A DNA stretch of 64,000 nucleotides from Cristatella mucedo (GCA_009760855.2 WPIO01000007.1:10411001-10475000), one strand, 5' to 3'; counted from the stretch's first letter, positions 40,214 to 54,000 are shown. Numbers and translations are program-made. The notes: a model not told the origin generated them from the letters alone.

Positions 40214-41255
40214 TAATAATAATAATAATAATGCACTTGATAAAGCGCCCTCAGAGAACTTAGTCTCGTGCTGGGCTCTTTACATTTGCTGCAAAGGGAA
40301 ACGCGATTGAATAGTGAGTAATATCGTGCTTGATAAACAATATGAATATCATGGTTAGGGGTGACATACACTGGGTCAGCATGCAGATGTGGCTAGTGGC
40401 AGCATGCACAGTGTCAGCACGCATAAGCACATGAAGGACGAATCAAAGGGACCCACTAAATGCTGTCCTAAATAGGTGCGTTTTAAGTTCCTTTTAAATG
40501 TGGTCAAGTCAGGGGACGTTCTGACGCAAGTCGGGAGGGAGTTCCAGGCTTTGGGAGCATACGAAGTAAATGCACGGTCTCTAAAAGATTTGAGGTTCGT
40601 ACGAGGTATTGGTAAACTGTTGGGTTCCGAAAAGCGGGTGGTACGATGCTTGGTCTGGTGGGGGAGTAAATCTGAGAGATAGGCTGGAGCCAAAGAATGA
40701 AGTGACCTTAAAGTTAGCGATAAAACCTTGAATTCGATGCGTTGCTTGACTGGTAGCCAGTGCAGGTCGGCGAGAAGTGGTGTAATGTGGCAACTGCGAC
40801 GCTCACGACAGACAAGCCAAGCTGCAGAGTTTTGCACCAGCTGTAATCGCCTGATTGCACATGCCGGTTGGCCATCAAGCAGTGAGTTACAGAAGTCAAG
40901 ACGGGATGTCACGAATGCATGGCCCAACTTGGACGTGTTATCCTTATCTAAAAAAGCCCGAATTTGAGCAATGTTATGTAGCTGACAGTAGGCAGACTTG
41001 ATTGTAGAGCTGATGTGGTTGTCTATCGAGAGGTCACTTTTGAACATGGCGCCTAGATTTCGAGCTGATTTAACAGGAGATATGCTGGCAGAGCCAATTT
41101 TGAGGGTCAGCCTTTTCAATTTCTGAATCACACTGGGTTTGCCCATAACTAGTAAGTTAGTTTTATCATCGTTTAGTTTTAGAGAAATTGCTGCCATCCA
41201 TTTGCAGATGTCATCAATACATGCAGCAATTGAGTTGAGAGAATTACTTTAGCCA
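40214..41255 (-). mobile_element. LINE-A 3' half with 273-codon ORF2 end
   Basis: Open minus frame 41197-40376: [120 protein letters not shown]. The coding end FKRNL is followed by the 3' UTR, hairpin and AAT repeats. This is the longest uninterrupted LINE-A frame here, starting just after the YADD region. 5' truncation leaves it inactive. Confidence 0.93.
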
Positions 41256-41699
41256 AATTAATCAATGAGCATCGCGAATGTCAAAGGAAATTGGGTGAAA
41301 TAGCTTCTAGTATCTATCAGTGCTCGAAGTTCGCACAAAGACATGAAAAATTAGATGATAAAGGGCTTCCTTGATCAACTGAACCTAAATAACTTCCGTC
41401 TAGCCTGAATTCTGTCTTTCATATTCAAGACACCGAATCTAGTGCAAAGCCTAGCAGCTGAACAACTACACCACTTTTAAGACCTTGCTAACACGTTGCA
41501 GATGCAATTTAGAGTTAAATACTTCGCAAAAACTGCTGTACTGCGATTTTACAGCGATCTTCAGAACAATGCTAATCAGGGTAGGATTTCCTTGGTGATT
41601 CCCCTAGATGTAACAGAATAATCTGAGCCAAATCATAAACACATCCTTCTGGAGCGCCTCTCGACACGCCAAGGTATCGCGGGAACAGCTTTTAATTAA
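41256..41699. other. Flank of LINE-A, no feature recognised
   Basis: No repeat or coding signal identified. Confidence 0.35.
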
Positions 41700-42010
41700 A
41701 GACGAATATATTCCGTTCAGCGTTTCATTCGCCCCCAGAGAACTTGTATCGTACTGTTTCGGCGTGATTTCTTGCTTGACTGTGAATTATTCAGTGCATT
41801 TTACTAGCTAGGAAACTTACTAACCGGTGGCTACGACTGTCTTCATGTTTGCTTTAGCTTAGCATGCTGGCCTAAGCACGATACTTGTTAGCTTTTGCAC
41901 GGTTACTGACGTGCATGTCACTAACCCTTAGTTATTGATTCTATTGAAGTGACTTGTAAAGCATCTGGGTAGATTAATTTCTCATAAGGAAATATAAAAA
42001 TATGTCCTAT
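41700..42010 (+). mobile_element. LINE-C 3' UTR fragment
   Basis: ACTAACCGGTGGCTACGACT, TTAGCATGCTGGCCTAAGCA, GACGTGCATGTCACTAACCC and a worn terminal segment (GTAAAGCATCTGGGTAGATT, ATTATTATC). This parallels the 3' UTRs at 13600-13800 and 42720-42960. Confidence 0.5.
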
Positions 42011-42341
42011 TATTATCATAAACTGGACCAGGCCCTGAATCAGCGAGAGATGTCAGATTGTAGATGATAATGGCTGTCGTTCATCTGGTGACCCATAGCG
42101 TATGTATTAGGTACTACAGGGTTCAGTCTTATGCCGGTTTTTCCACTCTTTAGACTCCCCCCTCCGACCAATGTCATCGTCAAACACAAATATGGCTTTT
42201 ATTTTTAAGCCGGCGAAACTCATATCTACCTATCGTTCGACTATTCCAAGTTTTCCCCTCATCCAATTCATTTAATCCATTGCGGCCTGAATTGACTACG
42301 TTCGCTCTGGGATACTTGCCTGAAAATAAACGACAACAATA

Positions 42342-42417
42342 ATAATAATAATAATAAATAATACACTTGATAAAGCGCCCTCAGAGAACTCATTCTCTTT
42401 CTAGGCGCTTTACATTC
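42342..42417 (-). mobile_element. LINE-A terminal hairpin fragment
   Basis: Only the AAT repeats and terminal stem-loop remain, ending at ...GCGCTTTACATT. It joins the LINE-C fragment directly. Confidence 0.8.
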
Positions 42418-42429
42418 AGACCACCATAA

Positions 42430-42960
42430 TGATTATGGCAAGCGTCGTGTCAACCTCAAGTTGCGAGACCTCATCCTCAACACTGGTTCATCAAGCACCA
42501 CTCCAATGACGTCTGTCCGTAATCTGGACGTGCTATTTTAAAGCGATTTATCATTGGATGAGCGCATTAACTCCACTCTGCCAGGAACGCAAACTTTCAG
42601 CTTAGGAGCATTGCTAAATTCAGGAATGTTCTGACAAGATCCGACAGCCAAACGAATTCTTGTGTTTGTCAAATCGCATCCAGATCCAGATGCTATTCCT
42701 TTTTTTTCAGGACTCGTGTGCTTTGCTGCATTAAGTGTGTCTGATCAGTGCATTTTTATTAACTAGAGGTCCTACTAACTAGATGCCCAGAGTGTTTTTT
42801 TTTTCATGAGCTTGTGCATGCTTATCTCAGCATGATACAGTGCCTCGCTAACCATCGGTTTTGGTTTCTTTTGCGGTGAATCGTAAAGCTCCAGGATATA
42901 TATTTAGTTCTCTTAGGGTGCTTTATCAATTACCTACTACTATTATTAAGATAGTACAAG
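42430..42960 (+). mobile_element. LINE-C 3' fragment
   Basis: The plus strand reads, with one stop, NLDVLF.SDLSLDERINS and FSLRSIAKFRNVLTRSDSQ, the region after the RT palm. The 3' UTR (CTAACTAGATGCCC, GAGCTTGTGCATGCTTATCT) and a terminal segment TTAGTTCTCTTAGGGTGCTT follow, ending in ATT repeats. Confidence 0.7.
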
Positions 42961-43194
42961 TATCGGTTTGGACTCAGAAATCTGAACCGCGTAGAAAGAC
43001 GCATTTTCAGCCGTGTAGATTTTGCGGAGGCGCGCCCACGGCTAACATGCTACTGCAACCACGCCGCTGAAGCTTCCAAACTAAAGTTCTAAGGTTCACA
43101 AAGATAGCCTCGCAGTGGCGCTTGTCCTTGTTGAAGTGGGACAAATATTTATGAAGCAGGCAACTCGAAGCAGCACTAACGACTCAAAAATTCC

Positions 43195-43642
43195 CCCAGC
43201 AGGCCAAGCATCGTACCACCCGCTTTTCGGAATCCAACAGTTTACAAATACCTCGTACAAACCTCAAATCCTTTGGAGACCGTGCATTTAGTTCGTATGC
43301 TCCCAAAGCCTGGAGCTCCCTCCCGACCTGCGTCAGAACTTCCCCTGACCTGACCACATTTAAAGAGGACTTGAAAACACACCTATTTAGGACAGCATTT
43401 TATTGGGTCCCGTGATTTGTCCTTCATGTGCTTATGTGTGCTGACACTGTGCATGCTGCCACTGACCACATTTGCATGCTGACCCTATGCACGTCACCCC
43501 TAAATATGTTATTCATGTTTATCAAGCATGATATTGCGCACTATTCAAACGCGCTTCCCTTTGCAGCAAATGTGAATCGCCTAGAAAGAGATTTAGTTCC
43601 CTGAGGGCGCTTTATCAAGTGCATTATTATTATTATTATTAA
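43195..43642 (+). mobile_element. LINE-A 3' fragment
   Basis: Starts in [20 protein letters not shown]-like coding, passes [20 protein letters not shown], then the 3' UTR, hairpin and ATT repeats. Little diverged. Confidence 0.9.
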
Positions 43643-44101
43643 AACCGTGGATTGACGCAGGTAAATATGTCGAAGGCAGTGATGCACCGCAACAATAAAA
43701 AAAAGCGCCCAAACCTTAATAAAGCAAGGCAACGTCCACAGAATAGAGCCATCTAGTAAATAGCCACGGGGCTGTGGATGTACGGAACCAGCCATATCAT
43801 GCAGCTCTCCTCCTTGAAGTCCAGAGTGCAACTGACTCGTTCGAAGCCCAAAGCACAATTAACTGTTAGATATCATATTCGGCTCCTATAAGTTGTAATT
43901 CAGGAACCACTAACGACCATTAGGTGTGTTACAAAATGGCTGCTATAGCATTCCAGCGTTACAAAATTGCTTTCGCGGGACTCAGCTAGCGGTTCGTGGA
44001 CTTATGCGTGCGCGTAACAACTGAAAGAAATCGGCATCAATAATCACTTGGTGAAGAAGTAAAGGGCTACATGTATTTCTATATATAAAATAAAAAAGGA
44101 G

Positions 44102-44240
44102 CAGCTATTTTAAGAGCCTATTTATTATAGCTCCAGAAGAGCCTCGGTGGCATTTATCCCGCTTGCTACGTGCGATAGAACGTGCCAGCTGCAGTAGTCG
44201 AACCACGACCTGCCTGGTTCGTGTAGTGCGAGCACCTTAT
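44102..44240 (-). mobile_element. SINE-1, degraded, minus orientation
   Basis: GCTATTTTAAGAGCCTATTT, ATAGCTCCAGAAGAGCCTC, CGCTTGCTACGTGCGATA and AGTAGTCGAACCACGACCTG follow the SINE-1 order. The B box reads GGTTCGACTAC. Confidence 0.6.
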
Positions 44241-44408
44241 ATAGGGAGCGACTACGGATGTGCCAGAGTTGGCGGCGGAGAGAAAATCTCGTTGCATTTA
44301 ATTGCGGAGCTGAGTTCCACAGTCAAGAAACGCTCTGCTTTTAACGTACTTTGCCTATTAATTCAGGTCAACATTATATAATAAGGAGTGGTAACAAGCT
44401 CGAGATAG

Positions 44409-44772
44409 TTATAACAATAATAATAATAATAATGCACTTGATAAAGCACCCTCAGAGAACTTAATCTCTTTCTAGGCGCTTTACATTTGCTGCAAAGTGA
44501 AATGCAATTGAACGGTAAGTAAAATCATGCTTGAAAAACAAACAAAATGAATAATAAGGTTAGGGGTGACGTGCACAGGGTCAGCATGCAAATGTGGTTA
44601 GTGGACAGCATGCACAGTGTCAGCACGCATAAGCACACGAAGGACGAATCACAGGGACCCACTAAATGCTGCCCTAATTAGGCGCGTTTTTAGGCTCCTT
44701 TTAAATGTGGTCAGGTCAGGGGATGTTCTGACGCAGGTCGGGAGGGAGCTCCGGGCTTTGGGAGCAGCATAG
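44409..44772 (-). mobile_element. LINE-A 3' end, 5' truncated
   Basis: AAT repeats, hairpin and 3' UTR, closely similar to the copy at 8874 (both share a GAAAAACAAACAAAATGAATAA variant). Ends in the coding sequence for the SLPT segment. Confidence 0.9.
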
Positions 44773-45051
44773 TAAGCAAATTGTTTTCAAAAGCCAGACA
44801 AAACTCTATAGAAAAAGAAGCTGGATATTCACAGGTGGCCCGACCTGGCACACTAAGTGGGTTATATGAATGGAGGTATAGAATGAGGGGCAGAGAGGTG
44901 GGAGTTTAAAATAATTAACAACTGAAGCTCGAGTCGTCTCTATTTCAAAGTACTGTCGCAAAGTTTCAAAGTCACTGTATATAGCTAATATCATTAGTGG
45001 TCACTGTTGATATATGAAACTTGGAATACTCTAAGGTTTACAGATAATATT

Positions 45052-45211
45052 AGCTGACTTAACAGACCCATTTGTATAGCGGCAGAAGTGCATTGTTGAC
45101 CTTCATCACCGCCTGCAGTTGGCAATATAGGATCGCCCACTGCAGGATTCAAACCAACGTCATCGGCTGTGAAAAGCGAGCACCTTCCCTCCTGGGCTAT
45201 CGTGGCCCGAC
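45052..45211 (-). mobile_element. SINE-1, minus orientation
   Basis: Minus strand: CGGGCCACGATAGCCCAGGA head, GACGTTGGTTTGAATCCTGC (B box), GTGGGCGATCC, CCAACTGCAGGCGGTGATGA and GTCTGTTAAGTCAGCTAATA. Confidence 0.82.
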
Positions 45212-46534
45212 TTTAACCACAGTATATTTCAATGAGAAATGTGATCTTTTTTGTGACATAGATATGTAAGCTCTTACAATTTCTCGTTAAGACCGGATGG
45301 ATGTATAAACTGATATTTGGCACGGTTCGGAATTATGAGGTTTAGCCAATTTTCGAAGGCTGCTCGATAGAGAGAGAGAGAGAGAGAGTCAATGCACCCA
45401 CCGGCACAAACGTGGTTGCTGCATATGCCTAGTTATTTGAGAGTGCTGACAGTTGTCTCTTGGTATGTCTCTAAATGGAGAATGCCGATCACTTTATTAA
45501 TTGGCCTATGCCTCGCAGTAAGAGTGCAGCAGTTTTGCTTGCCAATTTCCCGGGTTATCGTCAAAATTGACCTATAAGAAATCTGCTTTGACAAAACCTC
45601 GCTTATTTCTTAAGGTATTTTTCCGAAAAACTTCGATGGTAGTCTCCCGTAAGGGTCGGCTTGCGGTCTAAGTTCACGGAGTGTAATACAAGATTGCTCC
45701 AGCAACGTTTCCAAATGGCCTTTGTCTTGAGAATTTGGCAGTTTATCAAGCCGTTGAAAAAAACTGGTATAACCCAGAAACGTGCATCATAAAACAGAAA
45801 AGGAAACTACATTCACACTCAATACTCGAGTAATCTTCGTGTCTGCAGATGATTTGGAATCACCGCGATCTGCCATCAGAAGATAGCGAAATTATAAGAA
45901 ATCTTTACAAAACAATTAATTCCTAGAGTAGGTTTAATTGCACATTAAATCTGTGGCGAGGAGTTTCGCCCTATGAAATGATGGCATTGATGTTGATTAC
46001 TAAAGAGGCAGCACATTTTGTTTTAACGAACTGTCGCAAAGGAATTAGCACTCTGCATTGCAGCTTGGTTATTAGGTAGATCCTTCGTTCTTTCCATAAA
46101 GGAGCAGCCAGCACCATCACGGCTTCTTAATAGATTGGAACAAGTAAGGATGCTATTGGCCGTCACTTTCATCAACACTGTGCACTGTCGGATGTCTGTC
46201 TCAAGCGGTCTTTAATTGGGTAGATCTGATAGATCTCATCGTGCAGATCTCTGCTCAAATCACACAGTTCAGGGTAAATCTGAACTTTCAGCTCATAGAC
46301 GTACCGAATAATTTCCCGCCAACATTATTTGCACTTATAATACAAAGACCAGAAAAATAGCGACCATTTATCCGGAGAATTCTTAGATACCACATCTTAT
46401 CAGACTTTAGAATTGGTGAATGGTCTGACTTTAGAGCCTGTTTATTCGGAATAACAACAAGCTCTTCACCCGGACATCCGGAAGCGAATGATAGTAATTT
46501 GCTACACTTTACTCTGTAAAAGAAGCTAAAAATC
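45212..46534. other. No feature recognised
   Basis: Contains a 20-bp (GA)n at about 45368-45387. Otherwise unassigned. Confidence 0.35.
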
Positions 46535-46725
46535 CACCGCAGCAGTTGGTGGGTCCGTGTGAGCTATTCCGTGTGAGCTTATTCGAGCTAGCACTGTGCA
46601 TGTTATCACTAATAATTTCATATGCTAAGTTAGCTTATGTTATCACTAATAAGTTATTATGCTTCCAGTGAAGCATGAGCAAAGCGCCTAAAAAGAGATT
46701 TAGTTATCGCAGAATGGTATGCAAA
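46535..46725 (+). mobile_element. LINE-A 3' UTR fragment, old
   Basis: GTTGGTGGGTCCGTGTGAGC, GCACTGTGCATGTTATCACT and the terminal GAGCAAAGCGCCTAAAAAGA without ATT repeats. Confidence 0.65.
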
Positions 46726-49700
46726 TGCTTTTTGTGCCCACGCACTTGTGCTTGGAATTAGTCAGCCGCATTGAAGCCACGACTGGGTACTACGTCACAG
46801 TAGTGTACAGATGCAGTCGTTTCAGTTCACAGGCTGACCCAGTCAACTACATAAAGCAGACGACTGTGGTCTTGATTTGAATCTTAATTTGAATCTCAAT
46901 TTGACCAATTGCGAGGAAGAGCAATACAATTCAGCCCAGAGCCCCCAAAGCGAGTTTTCTGGCTGAAGCGTACGTACTTATAGATCGTTTTACATCGCTC
47001 TAATAAAATTAGATATCTATCCAGGTACTTAAAAACTCGCTGCAAGAGAATCAATAACCAAAGGTTAGCGACATGCACGGTATCGAGCGTGCAAAAGCAA
47101 ACCAGCGTCACGCTGAAGAAAGCATGCTAAAGCAAACATTGAGACACTCGTGGCCATGGAACAGTAATACCTCTGGCTAGTTGCATGCACCAAAAAATGT
47201 ACAGGTACGCATTCAAAGCAGATCAGAAGAACCAGCAGATCAGACCACTGAGACGAAAAGAAAGCTGACCGTAGCAGCTGTGTCTTTATCTCATACTTGA
47301 AAGATACAAGCTCATTGCAGGTAGTGAAAGTAGCCAGAAGCGATTTTTAGTCTTTCAGTGCATACGAGCTGACTGAATGCTCAATCACAATTTTTTAAAT
47401 TTAGCTCAGAGTGACGGCGAGATGGCTAGATGGTAACAAGATTAAGTTTTCTTAGGGTGCTACTCAAACGTAAAATTTTATTCTAATCAATTTTATAATT
47501 CGAACTGAATTAAGAGCTGTAAATTTGGGAGATTACATATGCTGCTACCTTGGTTAGTTCACTTAGTTTGAAAACATGCCCAATTATTAATTTGCTTGCA
47601 TCTTCAGGTGGGTCTGGAAACAGCTGCGGTTTTTGAAGTTTTCCGCTAACCATAAAAACGGCAAAGTGAATTTTTTGGATGTGCCAAATATCCTCATTTC
47701 AAATAATGCATCTCAATGATCGTAACGGACTTTTTCAATCAAGGTCAAGTTTCGAGACATCTGATTTTTCGCTTGCAGATTGATTGAGTCAATTTGTATC
47801 TAGCTATGCTTTTTCAGTGACCGAAACTGGTTGTTTCTAAAGAGCAAGTAGATCGATGTTGATCTACATTTACTATTAACCATAACGACCATTCGGCTCG
47901 TTGAGCTTGCTTCTACGTGTAATTATCATTGGCGAATCGTCCAGCATATAATAGCTGCCTAGTACGAGCACTGATGGTTTTCCCATGACGGGTTTCATGA
48001 CGGTTTTTTCATAAACACTGACGGGTTTCCCATGGGATCGTAATGCTAATTAGCTTATATCTGCGTAGTATGGTTCATAGCACTTTTTAATACTAGCCGA
48101 GCAACTCTATGTGTTGCTGGTCTTAGTAGCAAACAGAGAGCATGCCAATGCTAAGGAACATTCACTGGCTGCTTGGAGAATGATGACTACAATGCATACC
48201 GCTTTGTTTTATGGCCCACACGGATAAGCATAGTGCAGTTCCATCTCAAAGATCATATCTCAAAGCTTCTTCACGTTTCCTGCTTCCATTTTATCAAACG
48301 TGACTCCGACCGTTTTCCAATCAATGTGAAAAATTCTGAACTTATAAATTATGATTACCACCCAGGTCAGAGTCCGATGTAGATTAGACCTTTTTCAAGC
48401 CCATCTTCCAAGGTCGTCGAGAATGGACGGTCTCAGCCCAGACAGCCCCGGCTGGGTGCTACTGCTCTTACAAATTCCTAGACGCTGAGCGCCCACTGAG
48501 AGAGAGAGAGCAGGTGGAGTGACCCCGAGCGTGCGCTTGACCGCTTTTCAGGCAAGGCAGGCTAGTCGGTGGTCTATGCGGAGCAGCAGTCGGCAAATAA
48601 ACTGTTCAAGAGGTCAGCTGGAAGACAGGTATCGCGGTGGGCGGCTGATTAAGTTCAGTTCTAATGAGTGGCTGGATTGTGCTTCCGTTTACTTAAGAAG
48701 CGCATGTCTTTGTCAGCAGATGCAAGTAGCGTAAGCCCCGTCTTCGATTAATTGCAAGACAATCAGCATCGGGGATATGGGGTGTATGACAATAACCATT
48801 ACTTCAGTTAAAGTGATCCTTACTTCAAACCGTATGCTGTTATTCGCGACTGGATAGCTTTTGTTAGGATAATGCAGAAGCAACAGCGAAGGCAGGCCGC
48901 GGATCAGCTGGAATGTGCTTAGGGGCCCAATGAGCAGCAAAAAATAAGATTTTGTTTTGCTCCTAACGTTCCAATCGGTTTACTTGACTCCAGGCTTATA
49001 GTAATGGTGCCGTTGACGTGCATGAATGTATAGCCAGTCTGAGACCTCAGGCATTAGTCAGGCTTCTGCAGGCTTTTGATTTTCTTCTGCTACCACCGCT
49101 GCTACGGCACTCACTGCAGGTGTCTCGATGTCTGACGGGTAAGGCTCCTTAATCCTGTGGAATTGGCTTAAGCGGCTCTGGCCAAGAGCCAGTCTGGTGG
49201 GCTAAATAATATACAGGAGCCACTAAGGCATGGAAAAACCCTAAGAACGCTTCGCGTTGGAACTTTGCCCTATCGACCGACGTGGTCAAGGTTTTTTTTT
49301 GAAGAAGTCCAGATAATTTGACAGAGATAAACTCATCAGTAGGGACAGTTTACAAATTGGGCCTGAGTTTTATCTCTCGATGCTCTTAGCATTGCTTGGA
49401 CTGCATCATTCTCAGTACTCACCCCTTCTCACTCCCATCGGCTGAGCCATCTGCTACAAGCTGAAACATTGCATCGGAATCATGCTGAGGCGCTCAGGAA
49501 ACAGCTGCTCAGTCATGTAATTAGCTAAACAGTACTTCACAAAGATATATTTGAGTTTGAGTTGGTTACTAGTATTCATTTTAGTTCGTAACTGCAGTGG
49601 CAGGGTTATGTGACAGAACGCTAGCAAGTTGGCCGGGTTCAGCGACTTACAAAAGAAGCATAGTTATTCCTGTTCTCATTCTCGTCTGATTTAAGGATTG

Positions 49701-49999
49701 ACATATAATAGAAGATAATAAAAAGAAAACGCTTGCTCAGTGACACAGTAAAAAGCATATCTTACGCAAGCTATTAATTTTTAAGGATTGATTCTCGTCT
49801 ACCGGCACCAAGCGGTACTGGCGTTTCTTGTCTGCTGCAAATTTTTTCACAAATATCGATTATCTTGCGAACATTATTAACATAAACCGGTGCAGCTAAG
49901 ACTTGTTTAAACCACATGTTTTTGTTGTTTGAAAGTAGCACTTAAGAAATGACCTGCCTATGGACATATAAACTTATAAATAACTTGTAAACTGAATGC
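46726..49999. other. Unassigned sequence with a SINE-2 tail fragment
   Basis: A SINE-2 tail (AAGATTAAGTTTTCTTAGGG, GTGCTACTCAAACG) lies at about 47420-47475, plus. At 47975-48040 the word TGACGGGTTT recurs three times in near-identical contexts. No gene is recognised in these 3.3 kb. Confidence 0.35.
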
Positions 50000-50007
50000 T
50001 TGCCTTG

Positions 50008-50988
50008 CCGACATTCAATCCTGGATGTCGGAGATTTCTTGAAACTAAATGACGATAAAAACGAACTGCAGCTCATAGGAAACCCTAAGCATGTGGCTGG
50101 ATTAAAAGGCTCTGCTCTTCTAATAGGGGATGCTATTGTGCGACCATCACCACGTGCTCGAAATTGAGGTGTCGTTTTCGACAGCTGCCTCAATTGTAAA
50201 AGCTTCATTCAGAAGACTGCTTCTACAGCTAGCCATCACATCGGATCCCTATCCAAGATTAGGAGCTGTATCCCACAGTGGCTTGTAAAAAAGGCAACTA
50301 GTTCCTTAATTCTGTCTCGGGTTGATTACTGTAATTCCCTTTTGGCTGGGCTGCCAAAGAAAGCTATTAGGCCACTGCATCAGACTATGAATATGGCTGC
50401 AAGGCTAGTCTTCAAGTCCCAGCGGTTTGAGCATGTGTCTCCTTTGCTGAAAGAGCTAGGATGGATGCCGGTTGAGCAAAGGATACAGAGCAAAGTTCTT
50501 ACGCTGACCCACAAGGCCCGCCACGGCTTGGCTCATTCGTACCTAGCAGAACTGCTGCATCAGTTTCAGCCTGTTCGCGCCCTCAGGTCCTGTGTGGACA
50601 ATAAATTAGCTGTCCCATTCCTCCGCTTAAAGACCGTTGGCGACAGAAGCTTTAGCTCTGCAGGTCCTAGACTGTGAAACTCGCTTCCACAATTCTTATG
50701 CAACGACAACTACTCTCCTACTGCCAACTATGGCTCATCCTTCCTTTTCAGCGGTCTTGAACTGCTACTTCTATGCTACTCACTACCTCAACTGCTCTCC
50801 TAACTCTGCTATGCTTCCCATTTTCTCTTTGTTGCGTGAGACGAAGTCTGTTGGCTACCGAATGCGTACCAAAAGCCGCTTCGGCTGTGAGTGCGCTATA
50901 TAAAACTCTCCTGCGTAACACCCACATGGTCTTTATGACTTTGTGGAGCTACAGACGGAGATGCATTACATTACATTACATAAACGCT
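50008..50988 (+). mobile_element. LINE-B 3' third with RT C-terminal region
   Basis: From ADIQSWMSE.. through LNDDKNELQLIGNPKHVAGL, GSLSKIRSCIPQ, RVDYCNSLLAGLPKKAIRPL, NMAARLVFKSQRFEHVSPLL, KELGWMPVEQRIQSKVLTL and KARHGLAHSYLAELLHQFQP. The 3' end CTTTATGACTTTGTGGAGCT is followed by ATTAC repeats. Several stops and frameshifts. It is the best preserved LINE-B 3' end. Confidence 0.9.
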
Positions 50989-51021
50989 TATTGTTTAAAG
51001 CTGGGTTCCCTACCGCCACAC

Positions 51022-54000
51022 ATACGGTAATAATAATAATAATAATACACTTGATAAAGCACCCTCAGAGAACCCAATCTCTTTGCAGGTGCTTTGCATT
51101 TGCTGCAAAGGAAACACGATCGAAGGGTGAGTGACATCACCCTTGATAAACAACATGAATAACATCGTTAGGGGTGACGTGCACAGGGTCAGCATGCAAG
51201 TGTGGTTAGTGACAGCATGCACAGTGTCAGCACGCATCAGCACATAAAGGACGACGCACTAAATGCTGTCATAGATAGGTGCGTTTTAAATTTCTTTTTG
51301 AATGTGGTCAAGTCAGGGGATGTCGTGACGGAAGTCGGGAGTGAGATCCAGGCTTTGGAAGCATACGAACTAAATGCCAGGCCTCCAAAAAATTTGAGGT
51401 TTGCACGAAGTATAGGTAAACGATTAGCTTACGAAAAGCAGGTGGTACGATGCTTGGCCTGGTGAGGGAGTAGGTCTGATAGGTAGGCTGGAGCCAAAGA
51501 ATGAAGGGACCTAAAAGTGAGCGACAAAACCTTGAAGTCAATCCGTTGCTTGACTGATAGCTAGTGCAGGTCAACGAGAAGTGGTGTGATGTGGCAGCTG
51601 TGACGCTGACGACAGACAAGCCTAGCTGCAGAGTTTTGCACCAGCCGTAATCGCCTGATTGCACATGCCGGTTGGCCAGAAAGCAGTGAGTTACATTAGT
51701 CAAGACGGGATGTCACAAATGCATGGACCAATTTAGATGTCGTATCCCTATCTGGACATGCCCAAATTTCAGCCATGTTATGTAGCTGAAAGTAGGCAGA
51801 CTTGATTGTGGAGCTAATGTGGTCGGTCTAACGAAAGGTCACCATGGAACATGACACCTAGATTTCGTGCAGATATGCTGGCAGAGCCTGTTTTGAGCGT
51901 CAGCCATTCCAATTGAATGACACTTGTTTTGCCCATAACTATTAAGTACGTTTTATCATCATTCATTTTTAGAAAGTTTGCCGGAGTTCTTGTGCAAATG
52001 TCATCAATACATGCAGAAAGGGAGTTGAGAGAATTCGAGGTGCTCGAAGGCTGGGAGGGATCGAAGCAAAGGTACAACTGAGTGTCATCCACATAGAAGT
52101 GAAATCCTAGCTTGTGCTTGGCAATCACATCGGCAAGAGGGAGAGTACAAACCATGAACAGAACCGGACCTAGCACGGTGCCCTGAGGTACCCCATATTT
52201 TAGAGGTACCTCAGATGATCTTTGTCCATTCACGTCAATACTCTGGAGTCTCCCACTGAGATATGACCTGAACCATTACAGAGCAGTGCCAGTAATGCCC
52301 AGGCGAGATGAGAGGCACTCTAGAAGAAATTGGTGATCGATAGTATCAAAAGCCGAAAGATCAAGCAAAACAAGCAGAGATACTCTACATGTATCTACAT
52401 TTCTAAGTAGGTCGTCGTACATTCGAAGCAATGCTGACTCTTTGGAGTGATTAGCTCTAAAGCCAGACTGGAACTTACTGGCAAGGTTTGAAGTTTCAAT
52501 ATATGAGTTCAGATGGTCTGCCACGACTCGTTCCAGTGTCTTTGATAGGAATGGTAGAAGGCAGACTGGGCGGTAGTTGCTCAAGTTCTCTTGGTCTAGT
52601 GTCGATATCTTGAGCAGTGGCCTGACTACAGCTTTTTTGAAAGGTGCTGGGACATGAACTGAGGCTAGTGACATATTAATGATGTTAGTTATGCATGGCA
52701 GCATCAGATCAATGCAACGTAGGGACAGGACCGTGGGAATAGGGTCCAAAGGACTTATTGTCTTCTTTGATTGGGACATGAACTTCAGGACGAGATCACT
52801 AGTGACCTGCTTGAACGTAGACATTCAGGTACCGCAAGGAATCGAGGTACAGCATTCTAGGGAGGATGCTGCTATCGCATGGATGGGATGGACTCTGATC
52901 TTGTCTATCTTATGGAAAAAATCGAGAGATGCGATCAGCTAGATCATCACAGGGATCATCAGGTATAGAGGTAACCTTAGAGCGGTCGAGGAGATGGTTG
53001 ATCGTCGACATCAGCATTTTTGGATTGTGCAGCTGTGATTCAAAAATGTTTTCATAGAAGCTAGACTTGGCCTATGGTCGCATCAATTGTTGCGACCTAC
53101 AATAGTCCTTGTATGACTGTCGATGGACAGTCAGTCCTGATCTTTTGCCTGCGTTTCCATGCTTGAGCTTTAGAACTAGCTATTTTAATGTCTGTGGTAA
53201 AACAGAGGCCATCTGGGTGAGGGCGCTCAGTGCGCTTAGTGAGAGGTGCAAACTCGTCGAGCGTGTCAGCTAGTGTCGTGTTGTAGCTACCTACCAATGA
53301 TACCAGATCGGAGGGGGAGACTGAGCAGCAGAGGCGACGCAAATGTTCTAGCACGGACAGCATAGATGTCTAGGGTCTTGAGGTTTTGCGATTCACAGGA
53401 GATTTTAGAGGAGGATGAGGAGGGCACACATTGTAGACTGATTCAGATCTGCATATGGTCAGATAAGCTGGATTTGGTAATAATTGGTGATGGCAAAGTG
53501 TAGTTGTACAAGAAGATTTGGTCGAGTGTGTGACCCTTGATGTGAGTAAGGCCATGCACATGCACATGCACAGTCGGTCAATGCATTAATTTCAGTGCTA
53601 AAGGCGTAAAATAAGTTATCAAAGTGAACGTTGAAATCACCCATAACGAGAAAAGATCGATGTCTTGCACACCAAATTGAAAATGAGATCGGAGAAATCT
53701 GAGATAAAGAAGGATTTAGTATCTGGTGGGCGATCGACTACTGCCACCATCGGTAGCTTGTTTTTGGGTGCAATCAAAAGACAACCAATTCAAAGGACTT
53801 CTTCGAGGATACTGCAAACGGTTTGAAGTTGAATTTCGAATGCACGACAACAGCAGCTTCATTTCCAGTTTTGATTGATCTATGGGTATGAAAGAATATG
53901 AGAAACCAGTCGGGGTAGCGTCTTTAATTGTCAGACAGTTCACCGATTTTAGCCAAGTTTTAGTCAGGGCGAGCAGGTCGAGACCATTTTCAGAAATAAG

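Noticed and set aside
51814-52824. A live reverse transcriptase gene
   Set aside because: The YVDD motif is intact, but the frame breaks between the DLSA and GVPQG blocks and elsewhere, so the copy is a pseudogene.
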